The notes under the pieces were generated by a model, which did not search any database, was not told the origin of the DNA, and worked only from the letters and a program-made list of their open reading frames with translations. The position numbers and the translations under genes are program-made. Below are positions 1 through 7,558 of a stretch of 43,730 nt of DNA, piece by piece (the stretch's first letter is position 1; each line of letters opens with the position of its first letter). Location: assembly GCA_934130235.1 (NCBI GenBank), contig CAKOXU010000004.1, positions 1 to 43,730 on the forward strand. The letters are read 5' to 3'. Source of the DNA: an uncultured Bacilli bacterium. GTDB lineage: Bacteria; Bacillota_I; Bacilli_A; RF39; UBA660.

Positions 1-1
1 T

Positions 2-1042
2 AAAAGTATTAATAAATATATAATATATTTATTCGTCGTTTTTATTGGTGTAAACCCATTGTTTTCTCACTATTCAATAACACTTTGGCGCGATATTCCT
101 TTTTCAATGTGTTTTATTCCGATAGTTATAATGCTGTACGAATATGTAAATAACAATTTTAAAATTACTATTAGAAATGTTATAGTTTTTACACTATTTA
201 TAATTCTGATGCTATTTATGAGGAATAACGGAATATATGTATTTATAGTAATGATACCTTTTATAATACTGATAGGTAAAAAGAATAGAATAAAAAAAGT
301 TATTTATTGCATTTTAATAGTTTCATTGTATTTAGTTGTTAAGGGGCCTATATTTAATCAGTTGGGTGTTACACGAGGATTAGCTTCTGAGAGTCTCTCT
401 GTTCCTATACAACAAATATCTAGAGTTGTAGCTTCTAACAAGAAAATTGATAGTGATGATTACAAATTTTTATCAAAATTTTATGACGTTGAAAAGGCTA
501 AAACTGAATATAACCCTGTTTTATCGGACAAAATGAAGGGAAGTATTGATAATTCTGTATGGAAAAATAATAAAATTAAATTTTTAAGTATATGGTCAAA
601 GTATTTATTTAAATATCCAAATATTTATTTTGAAGCATATTTTACTCAAACACTTGGATATTGGTATCCTGATGTTGAAGTTTGGTCTACAGGTGGTGAA
701 GGTGCTAGTTTCTTTGAAAAAGAATATCATACACAGCCTATAATAAATAATGGCACTGTAAAAAAAATAATAAATTTATCTAAGTCAAAAGGAATACCTT
801 TTGTAGAAATTATTTGGTCTATCGGCATGAATATTTTTATAGCGGTTTTGTCGTTATTTCTATTAACCTATAAATTTGGAAAAAAGTACATATTGCCGTA
901 TACTCCATTAATTGGTTTATGGATGACAATGATGATTGCTTCTCCTGTTTATGCTGAAGTTAGATATGTATATGCATTTTTTGTTTTGATGCCTTTTATG
1001 TTATTATTTCCATTTGTCAATAAAAAAGACTCAGTTGCATAG
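2..1042 (+). CDS. DUF6020-like multi-pass membrane protein (5' end missing)
   Basis: The frame is open from base 2 with no stop, so the gene begins before the window and only its C-terminal 346 codons are seen; the TTG at 59 is not a credible start because it lies inside the conserved-looking stretch NPLFSHYSITLWRDIPFS. The protein has several hydrophobic segments, around 35 residues after that motif and again at the C-terminus (FIAVLSLFLLTY, YAFFVLMPFMLLFPF), separated by a long extracytoplasmic loop rich in Tyr and Trp. The motif and topology resemble DUF6020 / glycosyltransferase-like integral membrane proteins of Bacillota, but no catalytic residue can be assigned with certainty. A role in cell-envelope glycan transfer is only inference. 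A strong terminator follows directly, so it is the last gene of its operon. Confidence 0.6.
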   Translation, partial: KSINKYIIYLFVVFIGVNPLFSHYSITLWRDIPFSMCFIPIVIMLYEYVNNNFKITIRNVIVFTLFIILMLFMRNNGIYVFIVMIPFIILIGKKNRIKKVIYCILIVSLYLVVKGPIFNQLGVTRGLASESLSVPIQQISRVVASNKKIDSDDYKFLSKFYDVEKAKTEYNPVLSDKMKGSIDNSVWKNNKIKFLSIWSKYLFKYPNIYFEAYFTQTLGYWYPDVEVWSTGGEGASFFEKEYHTQPIINNGTVKKIINLSKSKGIPFVEIIWSIGMNIFIAVLSLFLLTYKFGKKYILPYTPLIGLWMTMMIASPVYAEVRYVYAFFVLMPFMLLFPFVNKKDSVA

Positions 1043-1050
1043 AATATACT

Positions 1051-1078
1051 AAAGTAAATAGAAATATTTACTTTTTTT
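1051..1078 (+). terminator. Intrinsic terminator of the DUF6020-like gene
   Basis: A 10-bp perfect stem, AAAGTAAATA pairing with TATTTACTTT around a GAAA loop, is followed by a run of T. It lies 9 bases after the stop codon and separates the first gene from the promoter of the non-coding RNA. Confidence 0.85.
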
Positions 1079-1084
1079 ATAAAT

Positions 1085-1113
1085 TTGACATTTTAGTGTA
1101 AATATTATAAAAT
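1085..1113 (+). promoter_or_regulatory. Sigma-A type promoter of the large non-coding RNA
   Basis: TTGACA at 1085-1090, a 17-base spacer and TAAAAT at 1108-1113. A start near base 1120 is expected. No open reading frame follows for 650 bases, so this promoter appears to serve the RNA gene. Confidence 0.7.
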
Positions 1114-1119
1114 TATAGA

Positions 1120-1731
1120 TATTGGTGGCACATTATTCTAGTCATTCAATTTATTATGAAGACGGGGCTAAAAATCCGTTAAAGAGCATATCTGTGAAAC
1201 TTCTTGTGTTTGCTTTATACGCCCAGTGTAGGGTGAATGCTGGAAATGAGAGTGTTGGGCATCCATAATGGCATATGTAAATGACCCACCATTCGTGGAG
1301 ACCTATTCTTGTGTAAAGCCTATACGTGTATACTGACGGACTTTATACGAAATAGGATTAAACCTGCCATGTGAGGAAACTTACGGGTAGTGTAGCTTGT
1401 CTTGAGTGATTAATGGGGATATTTGGTTATTAGCTTGGTAAGTTTTTAGCTAGAATCTACAAAGTTACAAATTGAAACATTAGTTGCAAAAAAGAATTAA
1501 TATTAAATTGTTGGTGAGGAAATCTCCTAGAGTGTATTATATAGGTTTAGAGTGTGTACTAAGTGGTAATCAAGTAATATATTTAGTGATGATGTATTTA
1601 ATTTTTTAAAGGGGAACCGCTATACTGGTAACGGTAAGTAAAATTAAGGGAAAACCAACTTGACCTAAGGCACAAAGTTAACTATGTAATGGCCATGTTT
1701 AAAAAAAGAGTAATTTATTATTCTTTTTTTT
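1120..1731 (+). ncRNA. Large structured non-coding RNA, about 610 nt, family unassigned
   Basis: This stretch has no credible reading frame, its own promoter at 1085-1113 and its own terminator at 1701-1731. Its base composition is visibly less AT-rich than the flanking spacers. Several helices can be read directly: CCTATT 1302-1307 with AATAGG 1351-1356, continued by GTGTAAAG 1311-1318 with CTTTATAC 1341-1348; CCAC/GTGG at 1286-1298; GCCCA 1221-1225 with TGGGC 1256-1260; TAGCT/AGCTA at 1431-1452; AGGA/TCCT at 1517-1528; ACCG/CGGT at 1616-1635. TGGTGG near 1125 could also pair with CCACCA near 1286 as a long-range closing helix. The size matches the OLE and ROOL classes of large bacterial RNAs, ROOL being known from Bacillota and rumen bacteria, but I cannot confirm either from memory. 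It lacks a tRNA-like 3' end (not tmRNA), the RNase P signature and a group II domain V. Confidence 0.65.
1701..1731 (+). terminator. Intrinsic terminator of the large RNA
   Basis: An A-rich stem AAAGAGTAA pairs with TTATTCTTT (one G-U pair), followed by eight T. It defines the 3' end of the non-coding transcript. The CotH-like gene has its own TATAAT-like box just downstream, around 1744. Confidence 0.75.
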
Positions 1732-1775
1732 ATGTCTTTATGTTATAATATAAGACATTAAAAAGGAAGTGTCAT

Positions 1776-3293
1776 ATGAACAATAAAAGTATTAAAATAG
1801 TTTTATTTATATTACTAATTATACTATTATTAATAGTGTTTTTTCTTAGTTTATTAGGCACTTCTTTATCTTTAGATAGTATTGATAATATAAAAAAAGA
1901 TAGAAAAGAAAGTACTTACAATAAAGATATTAAAATAAATGGTATTAAAATGGTGTATGATAAAGACAATAATATTTATTATTTGTCATTACCTAATAAA
2001 AAGTCTAATGAATTATATATATTGAAACTTGATATAGCGGGATATAAATATAGACTTGTTAATAAAAATTCTAATATCATAAAAATAGATTATAAAAAGA
2101 CATATAAGTTAATTTTATATAATAATAAAAATTACAGCACTATAAATATTAGAATTACAAATCTACCTATACTAAATATTAATAGTCAGGATAGTATCAC
2201 TGATAATAAAGTAAAAGGTAATTTAAGTTATATTAGTTCTAATGGTAGTATAGATGAAAATATAAAAATAAAAGTAAGAGGTAATACATCTAGATGGTAT
2301 AATAAAAAAAGTTATAAAATATATGTATATAATAAAAATTATAGTAAAGAAAAGAAGATAGTATTATCAAATTTTGAGCCTTTAGATTCATTTATTTTGG
2401 ATGCAAATTACAGGGATTCATCTAAAATAAGAAATGGAATAGCCTTTGATTTATGGAGTCTATTTAATGATGATTTTACTAGTATTGATATAAAATATGA
2501 AAATGTTGAAGTTTTTATAAATGGTGTATATAATGGTCTTTATATGCTTATTACTCCTGTCAAAAGACAGACTTTAAATTTAAATAAAACTTCTGATAAT
2601 GATACAAGTATTATAATTAAAGAAGATAATAGAGATCATTCTAAAACTGGTAGTTATAGTGATGTTGATGAAGAGAATCGTGATAATTTTATAATAAAGT
2701 ATCCCAATGATACTAATTGGTATAAAAAGGTTTGGAAAAAAAGCTTAAATATATTAGAAAAGTATTACAATGATAATACTTATAACTCATATGAAATAGT
2801 TAAAAATACTTTTAATATAACTAATTATGTTGATTTAGTTTTATTTAATTCATTTATATCAAATAATGATAATTCTTTGAGTAAAAATAATTATATTTAT
2901 ATGAATAGTATGAATGATGACGTTTTTTATATTCAACCATGGGATATGGAATTCAGTATGGGATTTCATTGGTGTGATAATTGTACTAGAAATAGTAGAC
3001 TTGATAAAGATGATTATAAAAGTATAGACGTTAAGATAGATAAAGAATCTGATGAAATAAAGAAACTTATTATAAAAAGATATAAGTATTTAAGAAAGTA
3101 TGTGCTTACTAAAAGCAATATAAATAAGTTAATAGATACACGTATGAATGAAATAAAATATGCATCTATTCGTGATAGTGAAAAATGGTACGAATATGAT
3201 GTGGAAAAAGAAATAGATATTGTTAGAAATTGGCTATTAAAGAGATTAAACATTTATGATAAGTATATAGAGGATATTGCAAATGAATTATAG
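1776..3293 (+). CDS. CotH kinase family protein, membrane-anchored
   Basis: 505 residues. An N-terminal membrane helix (about 8-29) is followed by an extracytoplasmic region and a CotH-family kinase domain. Visible family motifs are VRGNTSRWYNKKSYKIYV (about 167-184), LDANYRDSSKIRNGIA (208-223), VEVFINGVYNGLYML (244-258), the NYVDLVLFNSFISNND block (about 350-365) and PWDMEFSMG (about 392-400), which carries the acidic metal-binding residue. CotH proteins are atypical protein kinases, first known from Bacillus spore coats and later found in many non-spore settings. Here the gene overlaps a VTC-type polymerase and a DUF4956 gene, an association seen in other Bacillota, which suggests a shared envelope job rather than sporulation. 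The RBS AAAAGGAAG lies just upstream of ATG 1776. Substrate unknown. Confidence 0.8.
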   Translation: MNNKSIKIVLFILLIILLLIVFFLSLLGTSLSLDSIDNIKKDRKESTYNKDIKINGIKMVYDKDNNIYYLSLPNKKSNELYILKLDIAGYKYRLVNKNSNIIKIDYKKTYKLILYNNKNYSTINIRITNLPILNINSQDSITDNKVKGNLSYISSNGSIDENIKIKVRGNTSRWYNKKSYKIYVYNKNYSKEKKIVLSNFEPLDSFILDANYRDSSKIRNGIAFDLWSLFNDDFTSIDIKYENVEVFINGVYNGLYMLITPVKRQTLNLNKTSDNDTSIIIKEDNRDHSKTGSYSDVDEENRDNFIIKYPNDTNWYKKVWKKSLNILEKYYNDNTYNSYEIVKNTFNITNYVDLVLFNSFISNNDNSLSKNNYIYMNSMNDDVFYIQPWDMEFSMGFHWCDNCTRNSRLDKDDYKSIDVKIDKESDEIKKLIIKRYKYLRKYVLTKSNINKLIDTRMNEIKYASIRDSEKWYEYDVEKEIDIVRNWLLKRLNIYDKYIEDIANEL

Positions 3294-3951
3294 AGATGAA
3301 ATAAAGTATATTATAAATAAAAATAATTTTCATTTGTTGAATTTAAACTTGAATTCAATTTTAAAGAAAGATTTTAATTGTAAGGATAAATATTATACTA
3401 TTTCTAGTTTATACTTTGATGATTACAAAAAGACTTCTTATAACCAAGTTGTTAATGGTATAAGTGAAAGATGGAAATATAGAATAAGGTTTTATAACAA
3501 TGATGATTCAATGATTAAACTAGAAAAAAAGTATAAGTGTAATAATAAGACACTTAAAAGTAGTGTAGTTATTAGTAGAGATATGTTTGATAGTATAGTA
3601 AAAAGACAAATTAAAATAAAAAGTAATAATAATAAATTATTGAATGAATTTATTATTAAAATCAATAGTGAATTTTTAAGGCCAATTATTTTTATAGAGT
3701 ACAAAAGAATTCCATATGTATATAAATCAGGAAATGTTAGAGTAACACTTGATTATGATATAGGCTATACTAGGTGTTTTGATAATTTATTTGGATTGAA
3801 AAGATTAAAATATTTATCTGATTATATATTAGAAGTAAAGTATAATAATTTTTTACCTGATTTTATTAGAGTAGGACTTGCATTAAATAGTTTAGAACAA
3901 ACATCTTTTTCTAAATTTAAGAATTGTATTGAAAGGAGTAAGATATGTTAG
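3283..3951 (+). CDS. VTC domain protein, polyphosphate-polymerase-like
   Basis: 222 residues from ATG 3283, chosen over the in-frame TTG at 3277 because AGAGG at 3269-3273 is correctly spaced. It overlaps the end of the CotH gene by 11 bases, implying coupled translation. The sequence follows the VTC tunnel-domain pattern of basic and acidic residues on alternating strands: YRDEIKYII at the N-terminus, SSLYFDDY, WKYRIRFY, IKLEKKYK, IEYKRIPYVYKSGNVRVTLD and ILEVKYNNFLPDFI. In yeast Vtc4 this fold makes polyphosphate from ATP; bacterial members share the R/K and E residues that bind triphosphate and metal. No SPX domain is present. It sits between CotH and DUF4956 genes, so a phosphate-polymer step at the membrane is likely but untested. 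Confidence 0.85.
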   Translation: MNYRDEIKYIINKNNFHLLNLNLNSILKKDFNCKDKYYTISSLYFDDYKKTSYNQVVNGISERWKYRIRFYNNDDSMIKLEKKYKCNNKTLKSSVVISRDMFDSIVKRQIKIKSNNNKLLNEFIIKINSEFLRPIIFIEYKRIPYVYKSGNVRVTLDYDIGYTRCFDNLFGLKRLKYLSDYILEVKYNNFLPDFIRVGLALNSLEQTSFSKFKNCIERSKIC

Positions 3952-4616
3952 CAATTAGTTTTAAAGATGTATTTAAAGATAGTTTTATATCACATTTTTC
4001 TAATGAAATTTCAATTACTACAATAGTAATAACGCTTGTATATACATTTTTATTATCAATATTTGTATATTTTATATATAAATTAACAACTAAAAATATT
4101 ATATATTCTAAAAAATTTAATATATCAATGTGTTTAATGAGTATAATTACATCGGCTATTGTATTGAGTATGCAATCAAATATAACTGTGTCTTTAGGTA
4201 TGGTTGGTGCATTATCTATTGTTAGATTTAGAACTGCTATAAAAGAACCAAGGGATTTATTATTTTTATTTTGGAGTATATCAAACGGAATAATAATAGG
4301 ATCTCAAATATATTCTATAGCGCTTGTACTTGCACTTGTACTTTCCATAGCAATGTTGTTTTATGATTTAATACCAGAGCGTTCTATGCCAAGTTTATTA
4401 GTAGTTTATTATAAAGACAGTCTAAATATTGATAGTATATTGAAGAAGTATAAAGTTAAATGTAAATTAAAGAGTATTAATATTACTAACAGAGAGTCAA
4501 ATAATATTTATGAAATTCGATATAAAGGAAGTAGTGATTTTATATCTGAAATCTTAAGTATGAAGAATGTTAAAGAAGTTAATTTATTATCGCAAGATGG
4601 AGAATCACAATATTGA
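3945..4616 (+). CDS. DUF4956 family membrane protein
   Basis: 223 residues from ATG 3945, with GAAAGGAG ahead of it; the start overlaps the VTC gene by 7 bases. Membrane helices lie near 25-46, 60-80 and 105-140. The hallmark stretch GMVGALSIVRFRTAIKEPRD (about 85-104) matches DUF4956, followed by a soluble C-terminal domain of about 80 residues with a ferredoxin-like alternation of strands and helices. DUF4956 proteins are habitual neighbours of VTC-type polyphosphate polymerases, and may form the membrane component that accepts or exports the polymer. This role is inferred from context. Confidence 0.85.
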   Translation: MLAISFKDVFKDSFISHFSNEISITTIVITLVYTFLLSIFVYFIYKLTTKNIIYSKKFNISMCLMSIITSAIVLSMQSNITVSLGMVGALSIVRFRTAIKEPRDLLFLFWSISNGIIIGSQIYSIALVLALVLSIAMLFYDLIPERSMPSLLVVYYKDSLNIDSILKKYKVKCKLKSINITNRESNNIYEIRYKGSSDFISEILSMKNVKEVNLLSQDGESQY

Positions 4617-4626
4617 TTCTTTTTTA
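4601..4626 (+). terminator. Intrinsic terminator after the CotH-VTC-DUF4956 operon
   Basis: AGAATCA pairs with TGATTCT around CAATAT, followed by TTTTTATTTT. The TGA of the DUF4956 gene lies inside the stem, as is common in this genome. Confidence 0.85.
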
Positions 4627-4670
4627 TTTTATTTTTTTAAAAAATATGATATGATTAATATGGTGATACT

Positions 4671-5321
4671 ATGGATAAAAAGGAAATAAATGAATTTGAT
4701 GAATCTTTTAAAGATATAGAGAATAAGAGTTCAAACACTAAATATTATATTATGATTTTTATATTATATTTAATAGTTATTGGATTAACAATAATTGTTG
4801 TATTAGGAATACAAGCACGTGGTAAAGATATAATTGATAAATCAAAAAATAATGGTACTGAAGAGAAAAGCTTAGATGTGCCTAAGAATAATACTCCAGA
4901 GGAAAAAGCAATGTCATTTGTAAACAGTATAGAAAATTCACTTAAAGCTGAAGGCTTTAATGCTACTAAGTGTAGTATTTTATCTATGAAAGTTATTTGT
5001 TTAAATGATACTGAGAGTAAGACTATTGATGTTAATGCAAATATAAACGTTAATAAAGGGTACTTTGATGTTGTAAATAATAAAGCTACAAACGGTTCAA
5101 TAAAAATAGATGATAGTACAATTCTTATCACAAATGGAGTTTATAGCTTAGAAAATAGTACAAGTGATAGCTCGAATGTACCTGATTCTAAAGAGGATAC
5201 AAGTTTGGATAATAATAAAGAAGCAACAAATGATATTAAGAAGGAGACAACAAGCGATAATAAAGAAACAACAAATGATGATTATAGTGATTTAAATGAT
5301 ATGAGAGGGTTATTGCAATAG
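4671..5321 (+). CDS. Single-span membrane protein with low-complexity tail, unknown function
   Basis: 216 residues from ATG 4671 (GGTGATACT upstream). A short acidic cytoplasmic head is followed by one membrane helix (about 26-48, YIMIFILYLIVIGLTIIVVL), then an outside domain of about 100 residues with only two Cys, in the stretch CSILSMKVICLND, which could form a disulfide. The last 50 residues are a flexible Asp/Asn/Thr/Lys tail with repeated KETT-like units. No family recognised. It has its own promoter region after the preceding terminator and is followed without a gap by the next membrane protein gene and the pseudopilin gene, suggesting one envelope operon. Confidence 0.7.
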   Translation: MDKKEINEFDESFKDIENKSSNTKYYIMIFILYLIVIGLTIIVVLGIQARGKDIIDKSKNNGTEEKSLDVPKNNTPEEKAMSFVNSIENSLKAEGFNATKCSILSMKVICLNDTESKTIDVNANINVNKGYFDVVNNKATNGSIKIDDSTILITNGVYSLENSTSDSSNVPDSKEDTSLDNNKEATNDIKKETTSDNKETTNDDYSDLNDMRGLLQ

Positions 5322-5849
5322 ATGAAGAAGAAGTTAATTGATTACAAATGGATATGCACTATTATATTATTAGCGTTTACTATTTCAGTTATTTTTACGC
5401 TTATAAGTGAATTAGCTATTCCTAATGTAAATATATTAGTTGGTGTGTTTTTAACTCTTTTATTCATATTTATAGGTGTTATTTTTGATATGATAGGAGT
5501 AGCAGCATCCGTTTCTCCAGAAGCTCCTTTTCATTCTATGGCAACAAAAAGAGTCAAGGGTGCTACTACAGCAATAAAACTTAAGAAGAATGCTGATAAG
5601 GTATCAAGTTTTTGTAATGATGTTATCGGTGATATATGTGGAATTATTTCTGGTGCAACTGGAAGTGTAGTCGCACTTAAAATATCTGATTATTTCGGAT
5701 GTAATAGACTTATTATTGTTGTCATAACCATGGGGATTATATCCGCACTTACTATAGGTGGTAAGGCTTTAGAAAAAAGTATTGCTATTAATAAAAGTGA
5801 TAAAATTTTGTATAAGTTTGCTACTATATTGAATATATTTTGGAGGTAA
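5322..5849 (+). CDS. Four-helix membrane protein of unknown function (faintly CNNM/DUF21-like)
   Basis: 175 residues, starting at the base after the upstream stop, with GAGAGGG about 12 bases ahead. Four hydrophobic segments (about 10-28, 37-62, 108-125, 130-148) surround a conserved-looking polar loop, SPEAPFHSMATKRVKGATTA, and a second GDICGIISGATGSVV. The order of helices and the small, polar intramembrane residues recall the transmembrane part of CNNM/CorC (DUF21) magnesium transport proteins, but the cytosolic CBS domains are absent and the match is weak. Function should be taken as unknown. It overlaps nothing and is probably co-transcribed with the pseudopilin gene that begins 2 bases after its stop. 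Confidence 0.65.
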   Translation: MKKKLIDYKWICTIILLAFTISVIFTLISELAIPNVNILVGVFLTLLFIFIGVIFDMIGVAASVSPEAPFHSMATKRVKGATTAIKLKKNADKVSSFCNDVIGDICGIISGATGSVVALKISDYFGCNRLIIVVITMGIISALTIGGKALEKSIAINKSDKILYKFATILNIFWR

Positions 5850-5851
5850 AT

Positions 5852-6745
5852 ATGAAAAGAGGATTTACACTTGTTGAATTACTTGCGGTATTGGTAATAC
5901 TTGCTATTATTTCTACTATTACAATACCTATTATAGGTGATGCAATAAATAAGGGTGAAAACACAGTTGAATTAAATCAAGCTACTACTATATTAAATGC
6001 TGCTTATGATTGGAGCTTGAAAAATTCAGCTCATTTACCAGATGCCGGTAAGAGCATTTCTATTACATTAGGGCAATTAAAGCAAGAAGGATTAGTTGAT
6101 GTTGATATAAAAAGTCCATCTACGAAGGAATTATATCCAAATGATATGTTGATTACTATTAGTAATACTAAAGATGAATCTAATTCTGATTATAGTAAAA
6201 GAGCTGGAAAATATTTGTATAGTTTAAATATAAGTACTGGCAGTAATATAAGCTATAATGAGTATTCTCCAACCATTATATTAAATGGTGATGCTACTAT
6301 GTATGTAGATTTAAATGGAACATTTACTGAACCTGGTTATAGTGCTTTTACTTATGATAAGGATGATATAACTGGATCAGTTACTACTCAAATACTTATA
6401 GGAGGTACTGCAGTAAGCTCTATTGATTCTACGACACTAGGTGTATATGAAATTCATTATACTGTTTCAGATGAAAATAATTCTATCGATATTATAAGGA
6501 ATGTAATTGTTAAGGATATATCTGCTCCTAATTTAGTTATAAAGGGTAATGATACTATAACGACTTCTATTACTTCTTATGACTTGAATGAAGGTGCTTC
6601 ATGTACTGATAATAGTGGTACTTGTGATATAAGAATTACAGGGGATTTAAAACTCGGTAAGAAGGGTAAAAACGTTATTACATATACGGCTATTGATCCA
6701 TCTGGTAATAAAACGGTGAAGAAAAGAATTATAACAATTAAGTAA
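5852..6745 (+). CDS. Type IV pilin/pseudopilin-like protein with C-terminal Ig-like (DUF5011-type) domains
   Basis: 297 residues from ATG 5852 (GGAGGT at 5842-5847); the in-frame TTG at 5840 overlaps the ribosome binding site and is rejected. The N-terminus is a class III prepilin signal: MKRG then FTLVELLAVLVILAIIST, with the Glu at +5 needed for methylation and assembly. A pilin-like helix extends to about residue 50. After a linker, two immunoglobulin-like beta repeats follow (about 145-225 and 226-297), with phrases such as DLNGTFTEPGYSAFTYDKDD and GKKGKNVITYTAIDPSGNKT that are typical of DUF5011/HYR-like adhesion domains. No prepilin peptidase or ATPase is in the window. The likely role is a surface fibre tip or minor pilin. 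Confidence 0.85.
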   Translation: MKRGFTLVELLAVLVILAIISTITIPIIGDAINKGENTVELNQATTILNAAYDWSLKNSAHLPDAGKSISITLGQLKQEGLVDVDIKSPSTKELYPNDMLITISNTKDESNSDYSKRAGKYLYSLNISTGSNISYNEYSPTIILNGDATMYVDLNGTFTEPGYSAFTYDKDDITGSVTTQILIGGTAVSSIDSTTLGVYEIHYTVSDENNSIDIIRNVIVKDISAPNLVIKGNDTITTSITSYDLNEGASCTDNSGTCDIRITGDLKLGKKGKNVITYTAIDPSGNKTVKKRIITIK

Positions 6746-6763
6746 GCATGTGCTTACTTTTTC
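6741..6763 (+). terminator. Intrinsic terminator of the pseudopilin operon
   Basis: AGTAAGC pairs with GCTTACT around ATGT, followed by TTTTT. The stop codon of the pseudopilin gene lies in the 5' arm. Confidence 0.85.
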
Positions 6764-6764
6764 T

Positions 6765-6794
6765 TTGACTTTGCTAGTATTTTTATGTTATAAT
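6765..6794 (+). promoter_or_regulatory. Promoter of the fic gene
   Basis: TTGACT at 6765-6770, 18-base spacer, TATAAT at 6789-6794. The same promoter, differing at one spacer base, stands in front of parE. Confidence 0.8.
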
Positions 6795-6823
6795 TGTTCT
6801 ATAAGTAAAAGAGCGGTGATGAT

Positions 6824-7492
6824 ATGGAAAATAAATATAATATGACTACTGAAGAAAATATCTTTTTAGCAAAGAGAAACATAGTAGATTATATATGGAA
6901 AAGTGCCAATTTAGAGGGAATTGCTGTAACTTATCCAGAAACACAGGCAATATATGATGAAGGAACGGTTAATGGTCTTACTGTTGATCAGGTTATAGCT
7001 ATCAATAATTTAAAATATGCATGGGCGTTTATCTTAGAAGAGCATGAAATTAAATATGATTATAAGGCACTTTGTCAATTACATAAACTTATAACTGATA
7101 AATTAATTCCAAATAATTTTTCTGGTAGAATTAGAACTACTCCTGTGAGCATTGGTGGGACTACTTGGAAACCTCAATTTCCAATTGAAACTCAAATCCA
7201 AGAGGAATTACAAGAATTATTAAGTCAAAAAGATAAATCGTTTACAGAAATTTCTATTGAGATTATGTTGTGGATTATGCGTAGACAAATGTTTTTAGAT
7301 GGCAATAAAAGAGTTGCAATGTTGTTTGCTAATAAAATAATGATAGATAATGGGTGTGGGATTATTTCTATAGCGCAGCAGTATCAATCAGAATTTTATG
7401 AGAAACTTATTAAATACTATGAAACAAATGATATGAATGATTTAAAATATTGGATATATAAAAATTGCGTTGAAGGAATTGAAATTAAGTAA
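6824..7492 (+). CDS. Fic-family protein with His-to-Gln change in the catalytic motif
   Basis: 222 residues from ATG 6824. Canonical Fic enzymes transfer AMP or related groups using HPFx(D/E)GN(G/K)R. Here the motif reads QMFLDGNKR at 155-163: the phosphate-binding loop (D159, G160, N161, R163) is intact but the catalytic His is Gln and the next Pro is Met. The first helix carries SANLEG (27-32), which fits the inhibitory (S/T)xxxE(G/N) motif placed N-terminally as in class II Fic proteins, followed by YPETQAIYDEG as in standard Fic proteins. GRIRTTPVSIGGTTWKP (101-117) is the usual flap region. No antitoxin partner adjoins it. Loss of His predicts weak or different chemistry, or a binding role. 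The gene sits alone between two near-identical 63-bp repeats. Confidence 0.85.
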   Translation: MENKYNMTTEENIFLAKRNIVDYIWKSANLEGIAVTYPETQAIYDEGTVNGLTVDQVIAINNLKYAWAFILEEHEIKYDYKALCQLHKLITDKLIPNNFSGRIRTTPVSIGGTTWKPQFPIETQIQEELQELLSQKDKSFTEISIEIMLWIMRRQMFLDGNKRVAMLFANKIMIDNGCGIISIAQQYQSEFYEKLIKYYETNDMNDLKYWIYKNCVEGIEIK

Positions 7493-7509
7493 GCACAAGC
7501 TTACTTTTT
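7488..7509 (+). terminator. Intrinsic terminator of fic
   Basis: AGTAAGC pairs with GCTTACT around ACAA, followed by TTTTT. The stem is identical to that at 6741-6758, but the loop differs. Confidence 0.85.
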
Positions 7510-7511
7510 CT

Positions 7512-7541
7512 TTGACTTTGCTAGCATTTTTATGTTATAAT
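7512..7541 (+). promoter_or_regulatory. Promoter of parE-parC
   Basis: TTGACT at 7512-7517, 18-base spacer, TATAAT at 7536-7541, then AAGGTGA at 7546-7552 ahead of ATG 7559. Confidence 0.8.
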
Positions 7542-7558
7542 TGTTAAGGTGAATTATT

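Larger units (their letters stand above)
6736..6798 (+). repeat. Direct repeat copy A (63 bp) left of the fic gene
   Basis: This block holds the last two codons and stop of the pseudopilin gene, the terminator and a complete promoter. It matches 7483-7545 at 59 of 63 positions. Three of the four differences lie in or next to the terminator loop and one in the promoter spacer, so both the stem and the promoter boxes are preserved. Confidence 0.95.
7483..7545 (+). repeat. Direct repeat copy B (63 bp) right of the fic gene
   Basis: Second copy of the block at 6736-6798 (59 of 63 identical). It supplies the last codons and terminator of fic and the promoter of parE. Confidence 0.95.

Noticed and set aside
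1120..1700. tmRNA, RNase P RNA or group II intron for the long RNA
   Set aside because: No TTCGA T-loop with CCA end, no RNase P core signature, no domain V hairpin or reverse transcriptase frame.
4745..5131. Minus-strand ORF of 128 codons and similar opposite-strand frames elsewhere
   Set aside because: They mirror well-supported plus-strand genes, lack ribosome binding sites and have no recognisable motifs.
6824..7492. Fic as part of a toxin-antitoxin pair
   Set aside because: No small antitoxin gene adjoins it, and the inhibitory motif is within the same protein.
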